From NCBI GenBank assembly GCA_002338605.1, contig DDIP01000172.1, positions 1,632 to 13,999 on the forward strand: a stretch of DNA of 12,368 nucleotides, read 5' to 3'. Below the pieces are notes generated by a model. It did not search any database. It was given only the letters and a program-made list of their open reading frames with translations, and was not told the DNA's origin. The translations under genes and the position numbers were made by a program. The DNA is from Proteobacteria bacterium UBA1847. GTDB taxonomy: Bacteria; Pseudomonadota; Gammaproteobacteria; Steroidobacterales; Woeseiaceae. Below, in pieces: positions 6,751-12,368 of the stretch (its first letter is position 1; each line of letters begins with the position of its first letter).

Positions 6751-8523
6751 ATGCGTAGTCATTATTGCGGTGAAATTAACGAGTCTCTTGAAGGTCGAGA
6801 GATCGAGGTGTGCGGCTGGGTTCACCGGCGCCGCGACCACGGCGGTGTAATTTTCATCGACCTGCGCGATCGCGCGGGACTCTTGCAGGTTGTATTCGAC
6901 CCCGACCGGCCGGAAATCTTCGCGGAAGCCGAGCGTATTCGGTCTGAATACGTCCTGAAGGTCAAAGGCCTTGTCCGGCCGCGTCCCGACGGTACGGTTA
7001 ACGCCAATATGGGAACCGGCCAGATCGAAGTGCTGGCGCAAGAGCTGACAACGCTTAACAAGTCCGAAACCCCGCCGTTCCATCATGACGAGCAGGCGAA
7101 CGAAGACATTCGCCTGAAATACCGCTATCTCGACCTGCGCCGCGAAAACATGCTGGGCAACCTGATGTTGCGACACAAGGTTACTGTCGCAATGCGCAAC
7201 TACCTCGACGGTGATGGATTTATTGACGTTGAGACGCCGATGTTGACGCGTGCGACGCCGGAAGGCGCTCGTGATTACATCGTTCCGAGCCGCACTCACC
7301 CGGGCAAGTTTTTCGCCCTGCCGCAGTCGCCGCAGATATTCAAGCAGTTGCTGATGATGTCGGGTCTCGATCGTTACTATCAGATCGTGCGTTGTTTCCG
7401 CGATGAGGACTTACGCGCCGATCGCCAGCCTGAGTTCACGCAGCTCGATATCGAGATGAGTTTCGTCGATGAAGAGGCGGTGATGGGCGCGATGGAGGGC
7501 CTGATTCGCCACGTATTCAAGACGACGATGGACATCGATCTTGCAACACCGTTTCCCCGCCTGACCTACGCCGAGGCGATGCAGCGTTACGGATCCGATA
7601 AACCGGATCTCAGGATTGACCTTGAGCTGGTCGAGGTATCTGACCTGATGGGCGCTGTCGAATTTAAAGTGTTCGCAGGGCCCGCTGCTGATCCGGAAGG
7701 CCGGGTCGCCGCGTTGTGCGTGCCTGACGGTGCCGAACTGAGTCGCAAGGTCATCGACGATTACACAGCCTTTGTTGGTCGTTACGGCGCGAAAGGTCTG
7801 GCTTACATCAAGGTCAATGATGCGGATGCGGGGCGTGACGGATTGCAATCACCAATCCTGAAGTTCCTGCCCGATGAAGCGGTGACCGGAATTCTCAAAC
7901 GGACCGGTGCGAAGTCCGGTGATCTCGTTTTCTTTGGCGCTGACAAGGCTCGCGTCGTAAACGACGCGCTCGGTGCATTGCGCGTCAAAATCGGTGAAGA
8001 CCGCGGCTTGGTCGCGGATGGCTGGGCGCCACTGTGGGTCATCGATTTCCCGATGTTCGAAAAGGACAAGACGACCAAGCGCTGGACAGCATTGCATCAT
8101 CCATTCACGGCGCCGTCGGTCAACGATGCGAAGGCCCTTCGCGCCGATCCCGGCAGCGCATTGTCACGTGCCTATGACATGGTGTTGAACGGTTCGGAAA
8201 TCGGCGGTGGATCCATCCGTATCCACGACCAGGAAATTCAGGCTGCAGCTTTCGACGTGCTGGACATCAGCAAGGAAGAAGCGGACGAAAAATTCGGCTT
8301 CCTATTGCAGGCACTTCAGTACGGCTGCCCGCCACACGGCGGTATTGCCTTCGGGCTTGATCGCATCGTCATGTTGATGGCCGGCGCCGAAAGCATTCGT
8401 GACGTAATCGCGTTCCCGAAAACGCAGACGGCCAGTTGCCCGTTGACCAATGCGCCGGGCGAGGTGTCTGCGGAGCAGCTCAAGGAAACAGGCATCCGCC
8501 TTCGGGCACCGCGCGCTGAGTGA
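6751..8523 (+). CDS. aspS: Aspartyl-tRNA synthetase, predicted non-discriminating type
   Basis: This class IIb synthetase charges tRNA(Asp) with aspartate. The 590-residue product has an N-terminal OB-fold anticodon domain, class II motif 2 FRDED (216-220) with the [14 protein letters not shown] stretch after it, a bacterial insertion (GAD) domain in the middle and motif 3 GIAFGLDR (531-538). I chose ATG 6751 because [15 protein letters not shown] matches the start of Pseudomonas AspRS closely. An in-frame TTG at 6739 would only add four residues. H30 (in HRRRDHGG) and G81 (in RPRPDG) correspond to H31 and G82 of the P. aeruginosa enzyme, which mark a synthetase that also aspartylates tRNA(Asn). 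Such an enzyme implies that GatCAB completes Asn-tRNA(Asn). The gene lies 63 bp after the DUF502 gene. Confidence 0.97.
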   Translation: MRSHYCGEINESLEGREIEVCGWVHRRRDHGGVIFIDLRDRAGLLQVVFDPDRPEIFAEAERIRSEYVLKVKGLVRPRPDGTVNANMGTGQIEVLAQELTTLNKSETPPFHHDEQANEDIRLKYRYLDLRRENMLGNLMLRHKVTVAMRNYLDGDGFIDVETPMLTRATPEGARDYIVPSRTHPGKFFALPQSPQIFKQLLMMSGLDRYYQIVRCFRDEDLRADRQPEFTQLDIEMSFVDEEAVMGAMEGLIRHVFKTTMDIDLATPFPRLTYAEAMQRYGSDKPDLRIDLELVEVSDLMGAVEFKVFAGPAADPEGRVAALCVPDGAELSRKVIDDYTAFVGRYGAKGLAYIKVNDADAGRDGLQSPILKFLPDEAVTGILKRTGAKSGDLVFFGADKARVVNDALGALRVKIGEDRGLVADGWAPLWVIDFPMFEKDKTTKRWTALHHPFTAPSVNDAKALRADPGSALSRAYDMVLNGSEIGGGSIRIHDQEIQAAAFDVLDISKEEADEKFGFLLQALQYGCPPHGGIAFGLDRIVMLMAGAESIRDVIAFPKTQTASCPLTNAPGEVSAEQLKETGIRLRAPRAE

Positions 8524-9172
8524 GGCTCGCGAAATTGTAGTCTGCGTGCATGGTTACCTATCCCATGGCGCGGGGATGTACCTGATCAAGCGCCGGCTTG
8601 AGCGCGAATACGGTCTCAAGGTCGCATTGTTCAGCTATCCGTCCGTTCGCGGCGCACTTGATGAGAATGCGGCAGCGCTCGCCGCATTTATCCGAAAAAT
8701 GAACCCTGATGCCGCCCACATCGTCGGCCACAGCCTCGGTGGCGTGCTTGCATTGCGTATGCTCGCAAACGATTCCGGCTTTCTGCCCGGCCGGGTAGTT
8801 TGCCTGGGCTCGCCGCTGACCGGCTCGCGCGCGGCGACTTTTCTCAATTCACTTGTCTGGGCGGAGGACATTGTCGGCAAATCCGTGCCCGAGGCAATGG
8901 TGCACAGGTCGGCCAACGAATGGGCGGCACACGTCGCCGGTGAGCGCGATATCGGTGTGATTGCCGGCAATGTGCCATTCGGCATCGGGCGCTTTCTTGC
9001 GGACTTCAAGGAAGATAACGACGGCACGATTGCCGTGGCAGAGACCCGCTTGCCAGGTGCGAGGGACCATATCGTCCTCCCGGTCAGCCACAAGGGCATG
9101 TTGGTATCGGCCGCAGTGGCCGACCAGGCGGCGGCATTCATACGCCGCGGAACATTTCTTAAAGATCCTTGA
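8450..9172 (+). CDS. Alpha/beta hydrolase (lipase/esterase-like)
   Basis: This is a predicted serine hydrolase of the alpha/beta fold; the substrate is unknown. It has an oxyanion-side HG motif (VCVHGY, 31-36) and the nucleophile elbow GHSLGG (93-98, S95). Likely triad partners are D191 in the NDGTI turn and H214 in PVSHKGM. The [10 protein letters not shown] stretch after the elbow resembles small PGAP1-like or YdjP-like bacterial lipases. There is no signal peptide, so it is probably cytoplasmic. The start is doubtful. ATG 8450 overlaps aspS by 74 nt and has no visible Shine-Dalgarno. A CTG at 8516, giving LSEAREIVV, would overlap by only 8 nt but is a rare start. The 3' end overlaps mutS by 14 nt, tail to tail. 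Confidence 0.82.
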   Translation: MRRARCLRSSSRKQASAFGHRALSEAREIVVCVHGYLSHGAGMYLIKRRLEREYGLKVALFSYPSVRGALDENAAALAAFIRKMNPDAAHIVGHSLGGVLALRMLANDSGFLPGRVVCLGSPLTGSRAATFLNSLVWAEDIVGKSVPEAMVHRSANEWAAHVAGERDIGVIAGNVPFGIGRFLADFKEDNDGTIAVAETRLPGARDHIVLPVSHKGMLVSAAVADQAAAFIRRGTFLKDP

Positions 9173-11717
9173 GTTTGTAGAGCGCGTCGAGTGCTTCGCG
9201 TGGTGACATCGAGTCGATATCCATGGCATCGACGGTTTCGCGAAGCGGATCATCGGCAACGGCCGGTTCGACACTGAGGTCCAGTTGCCCCTGCGGATGG
9301 CGTCGATGCAAAGCCTGCTGCGATTCCAGTGTTCTTAGATAACGGCTGGCGCGTTTGATAACGTCGGGTGGAACGCCGGCAAGCGCTGCCACTTGCAAAC
9401 CATAGCTCTGGTTGGCTGGTCCAGGTTTGACCGCGTGCAGGAAAACCAGGTTGCCGTTGTGTTCGGTCGCATCGAGATGCACGTTGTCACAGGCGGGTAT
9501 TTCGCCTGCAAGTGCAGTCAGTTCGAAATAGTGTGTGGCGAAGAGCGTAAACGCCTGGGTTGTTTCGCCCATGTGATGTGCAGCAGCCCAGGCCAGTGAC
9601 AGCCCGTCGAAGGTGCTGGTACCGCGGCCGATTTCATCCATCAGCACGAGACTCTGTGTCGTCGCGTTATTGAGGATTGTCGCCGTTTCGGTCATCTCGA
9701 CCATGAAGGTCGAGCGGCCGCCGGCGAGATCGTCCGACGCGCCGATGCGCGTGAATATCCGATCGACGGGTCCCATCTTCAGGTGTTTGGCCGGTACAAA
9801 ACTTCCGATATGCGCCAGGATGACAATCAACGCAGTTTGTCGCATGTAGGTTGATTTGCCGCCCATATTCGGGCCGGTGATGACCAGCAGGCGCTTCGAC
9901 TCGCCGAGATTCAGGTTGTTGGCAATGAACGGTGCGCCGATGACCTGCTCGACCACGAGGTGACGGCCGCTTTCGATTTCGATGCAGGGGTCCCTGCAAA
10001 GTTCGGGCTGTGACAGATCCAGCGCTTCCGCCCGTTCCGCGAAACAGGCGAGTACGTCGAGTTCGGCCAGTCCCGATGCGCTGAGTTGTAATGCGCCGAG
10101 TACGATGTGCAATTGATCGAGGAGTTCCTCGTACAGGAGTTTTTCGCGGGTCAGGGCGCGCTCGCGAGCGCCGAGAACCTTGTCCTCAAATTCCTTAAGC
10201 TCCGGCGTGATGTAGCGCTCCGCCGACTTTAAGGTCTGGCGTCGCACATACTCGACCGGTGCCTTGTCGGCCTGTCCGCGGCTGATCTCTATGTAATACC
10301 CGTGCACCCGGTTGTAGCCAAGCTTTAGCGCCGAAATCCCTGTGCGTTCACGTTCGCGCTTCTCCAGGTCGACCAGGTATTGGTCTGCGTTCCCGGCGAT
10401 TGCGCGCAGTTCGTCCAGTTCGTCGTCGTAGCCCGCTTTGATGACACCACCATCACGAATCAGCATGGGCGGACTATCGATGATGGCTTTTTGCAGCAGC
10501 CGCTGCTGTTCGCGATGCTCGCCGACCTGTGCCGCAAGTTCCTTGAGCAAGGGTGCGTCGATCGCAGCCAGCTGCTTTTGCAACGCGGGCAGCCGCGACA
10601 GTGCTTCGCCGAGCTGGCGAAGGTCCCGAGGTCGCGCGGAGCGCAGTGCCACACGCGCGATTATTCGCTCGACATCGCCAATGCCGTGCAGCGTATCCTG
10701 CAACGCACTGACAGCGTTCTGGCTGATCAGGGCGTCGAGTGCCTGGTAGCGGGCGCGCAAAATAGTCGGGTCGCGCAACGGGCGCTGGATCCAGCGTCGC
10801 AGCAGGCGGCTGCCCATCGCGGTCTGGCACTGGTCCATGACCCCGGCGAGTGTGTGCTGTGGATGTCCGCTCAGGGATTCCTCCAGCTCCAGGTTTCGTC
10901 GTGTCGGGCCGTCCATGATCAGAGCGTCATCGCGGAGCTCCGCGCGAATGGAATTGAGGTGTGGCAGGGACGCCTTTTGGGTGTCGCTGACGTATTGCAG
11001 CAGCGCCCCGGCGGCCGCGATACCGCGCGTCAAATGCGCACAACCAAAGCCGTCGAGATCACGGGTTGCGAACTGGTTGCACAACAATCGCATCGAACTG
11101 TCGAATTCGAAATGCCAGGGTGGTCTGCGTGTCACACGTATGGAATCGGCGAATGCATTGCCGAAGCGATGGTCTTCGTCGACGATCAGTTCGGCGGGTC
11201 GCAGTCGTTCCAGTTCGCCCTGCATGGATTCGACATCGGCTACTTCGGTCATCCTGAATCGGCCTGCCGAGAGGTCCAGCCAGGCGATTCCGATGCGGTC
11301 ATCTGCGGCGAAAACCGCTGCCACCACGTTGTCCCGGTGCGCGGACAGCAGCGCTTCATCGGTGAGCGTGCCGGGGGTCACGACACGGGTTACCTTGCGT
11401 TCGACGGGGCCCTTGCTGGTTGCCGGGTCGCCGATTTGCTCACAAATGGCAACGGATTCGCCCTTGCGAACCAGTTTGGCGAGGTAGCCTTCGACGGCAT
11501 GGTAGGGAACCCCACACATCGGGATGGCATTGCCGCCCGACTTGCCACGTGCTGTCAGCGTGATATCGAGCAGGGCGGCGGCACGCCTCGCATCGTCGTA
11601 AAAGAGTTCATAGAAGTCGCCCATGCGGTAGAACACCAGCATGTCCGGGTATTCCGCCTTGATGCCCAGATACTGGCGCATCATCGGCGTATGAACAGAG
11701 GAGACTTCGGCTTTCAT
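9159..11717 (-). CDS. mutS: DNA mismatch repair protein MutS
   Basis: MutS recognises base mismatches and small loops after replication and recruits MutL. The 852-residue product matches the usual MutS1 length. It has the mismatch-reading GDFYE motif (33-37; F35 wedges at the mismatch and E37 contacts the base), a connector, core and clamp (about 130-560), and an ABC-type ATPase with Walker [10 protein letters not shown] (615-623), Walker B LVLMDE (690-695) and FATHYFEL (726-733). Near the C terminus, QLDLS (811-815) fits a beta-clamp-binding motif, and the helical tail fits the tetramerisation segment. Start: ATG 11717, which gives the expected distance to HTPMMRQYL; no clear Shine-Dalgarno is visible. 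It stands alone on the minus strand. Confidence 0.98.
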   Translation of the reverse strand: MKAEVSSVHTPMMRQYLGIKAEYPDMLVFYRMGDFYELFYDDARRAAALLDITLTARGKSGGNAIPMCGVPYHAVEGYLAKLVRKGESVAICEQIGDPATSKGPVERKVTRVVTPGTLTDEALLSAHRDNVVAAVFAADDRIGIAWLDLSAGRFRMTEVADVESMQGELERLRPAELIVDEDHRFGNAFADSIRVTRRPPWHFEFDSSMRLLCNQFATRDLDGFGCAHLTRGIAAAGALLQYVSDTQKASLPHLNSIRAELRDDALIMDGPTRRNLELEESLSGHPQHTLAGVMDQCQTAMGSRLLRRWIQRPLRDPTILRARYQALDALISQNAVSALQDTLHGIGDVERIIARVALRSARPRDLRQLGEALSRLPALQKQLAAIDAPLLKELAAQVGEHREQQRLLQKAIIDSPPMLIRDGGVIKAGYDDELDELRAIAGNADQYLVDLEKRERERTGISALKLGYNRVHGYYIEISRGQADKAPVEYVRRQTLKSAERYITPELKEFEDKVLGARERALTREKLLYEELLDQLHIVLGALQLSASGLAELDVLACFAERAEALDLSQPELCRDPCIEIESGRHLVVEQVIGAPFIANNLNLGESKRLLVITGPNMGGKSTYMRQTALIVILAHIGSFVPAKHLKMGPVDRIFTRIGASDDLAGGRSTFMVEMTETATILNNATTQSLVLMDEIGRGTSTFDGLSLAWAAAHHMGETTQAFTLFATHYFELTALAGEIPACDNVHLDATEHNGNLVFLHAVKPGPANQSYGLQVAALAGVPPDVIKRASRYLRTLESQQALHRRHPQGQLDLSVEPAVADDPLRETVDAMDIDSMSPREALDALYKLKDL

Positions 11718-11737
11718 GCAATTGTTATTCTGAAGTG

Positions 11738-11753
11738 GCGCGCAGCAGCGCGC
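11738..11753. repeat. Perfect 6-bp GC inverted repeat between mutS and the glycosyltransferase
   Basis: GCGCGC (11738-11743), a 4-base AGCA loop and GCGCGC (11748-11753) form a perfect hairpin in the 55-bp divergent gap. No T-run follows on either strand, so it is not a classical terminator. It may fold in the mutS leader RNA or mark a protein site; its function is unknown. Confidence 0.5.
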
Positions 11754-11772
11754 GAATGAGTATTATAGACGG

Positions 11773-12368
11773 GTGAAAATACTGCATGTCGAAACCGGGC
11801 GCCATTTTTTGGGCGGCCCGCAGCAGGTCGTCTACCTGATCAACGCTTTACGTGAGCGCGGTCACGACAATATTCTTGTCTGCCCGCCCGATTCGGGTAT
11901 TGACGGCGTCGCGCGGCTCGCCGGTATTCGTGTTCAAAACCTGTTTTGTGCCGGCGACCTCGACTTGCCGTTTGCTTACCGCTTGTCGCAGTTCCTGAAA
12001 GAACAGACGCCCGATATCGTTCACTGCCACAGCCGCCGCGGTGCGGATGTGCTCGGTGGCCTCGCTGCTGTATTCGCCGAGGTTCCTGCGGTCGTATCGA
12101 GGCGAGTCGACAACACGGAAATGCGATTGATGGCGTCGCTGCGCTACAAGCCCTTCGATCGCATCATCGCAATTTCGGAAGCGGTTGCCGCGGTGCTTCG
12201 TGAGCAGGACATTGACGCAGACCGAATTGAGGTTATTCGGGATGCCGTCGATGCCGATCGGTTTGCGAAAAAACCCGACTGCAGCCAGTTCCGCGATGAA
12301 TTCGGCGTCAAGGATGGCATGTTCACGATCCTCGCCGCTGGCCAGCTGATTCCGCGCAAGGGTCATCG
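11773..12368 (+). CDS. Glycosyltransferase, GT4-like (GT-B fold), 3' end outside window
   Basis: This predicted sugar transferase probably acts at the cytoplasmic face of the inner membrane on lipopolysaccharide or another surface glycan. The 198 visible codons give MKILHVETGRHFLGGPQQVV, with the glycine-rich GGPQQV acceptor-side loop. They continue with PDIVHCHSRRGADVLGG (80-96), VVSRRVDN (107-114), DRIIAISEAVA (129-139) and RIEVIRDAVD (151-160), which is the usual position of the VIxNGVD motif. The start of the second Rossmann domain follows, AAGQLIPRKG (188-197). The donor-binding EX7E motif would lie beyond base 12368. The start is GTG 11773; no ATG fits, and the MKILHVETG beginning is typical. 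The gene is divergent from mutS. The actual sugar and acceptor cannot be told from this part. Confidence 0.87.
   Translation, partial: MKILHVETGRHFLGGPQQVVYLINALRERGHDNILVCPPDSGIDGVARLAGIRVQNLFCAGDLDLPFAYRLSQFLKEQTPDIVHCHSRRGADVLGGLAAVFAEVPAVVSRRVDNTEMRLMASLRYKPFDRIIAISEAVAAVLREQDIDADRIEVIRDAVDADRFAKKPDCSQFRDEFGVKDGMFTILAAGQLIPRKGH

Noticed and set aside
10380..11759. A 459-codon open frame on the plus strand opposite mutS
   Set aside because: It is fully antisense to a clear mutS, shows no recognisable motif, and its composition follows the codon bias of the opposite strand.
1..12368. CRISPR arrays, tRNA or rRNA genes, insertion sequences, toxin-antitoxin or defence modules
   Set aside because: None was seen. 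Nearly all bases are covered by housekeeping genes and no gap exceeds 81 bp.

Overview
This window looks like a chromosomal segment of a gammaproteobacterium with moderately high G+C (roughly 55-60% by eye). Three things point there: the block bamD <- -> rluD-pgeF-clpB, which from memory has the same layout in E. coli; a ClpB that keeps E. coli residue numbering at every catalytic site checked; and an AspRS and fmdB-DUF502-aspS order that most resemble Pseudomonas and relatives. I cannot name the genus. No mobile element, phage gene, CRISPR array, rRNA, tRNA or defence system was seen. This is ordinary housekeeping DNA with a few interesting details, and I did not find an undescribed multi-gene system.

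Layout. Bases 1-465 are the C-terminal end of a glutamine-dependent NAD+ synthetase (+), meeting tail to tail with bamD (-, 462-1235), a lipoprotein of the outer-membrane assembly machine. Divergent from bamD is rluD (1317-2270), overlapped by pgeF (2263-2913), then clpB (2983-5562) behind a good heat-shock (sigma-32 type) promoter. Next come an FmdB-type zinc-ribbon protein (5639-6016), a DUF502 membrane protein (6013-6687) overlapping it by 4 nt, aspartyl-tRNA synthetase (6751-8523) and an alpha/beta hydrolase (8450-9172). The hydrolase meets mutS (-, 9159-11717) tail to tail. Divergent from mutS, a family-4-like glycosyltransferase begins at 11773 and runs off the window.

The genes serve separate core functions: NAD synthesis, outer-membrane biogenesis, ribosome modification, purine or peptidoglycan-precursor quality control, protein disaggregation, tRNA charging, mismatch repair and probably cell-surface glycan assembly. 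Coding density is very high; the longest gap between genes is 81 bp. The most notable details are an in-frame shortening of PgeF, the two residues that mark a non-discriminating AspRS, the clpB heat-shock promoter that overlaps the pgeF stop codon, and an alpha/beta hydrolase with no normal start codon after the aspS stop.
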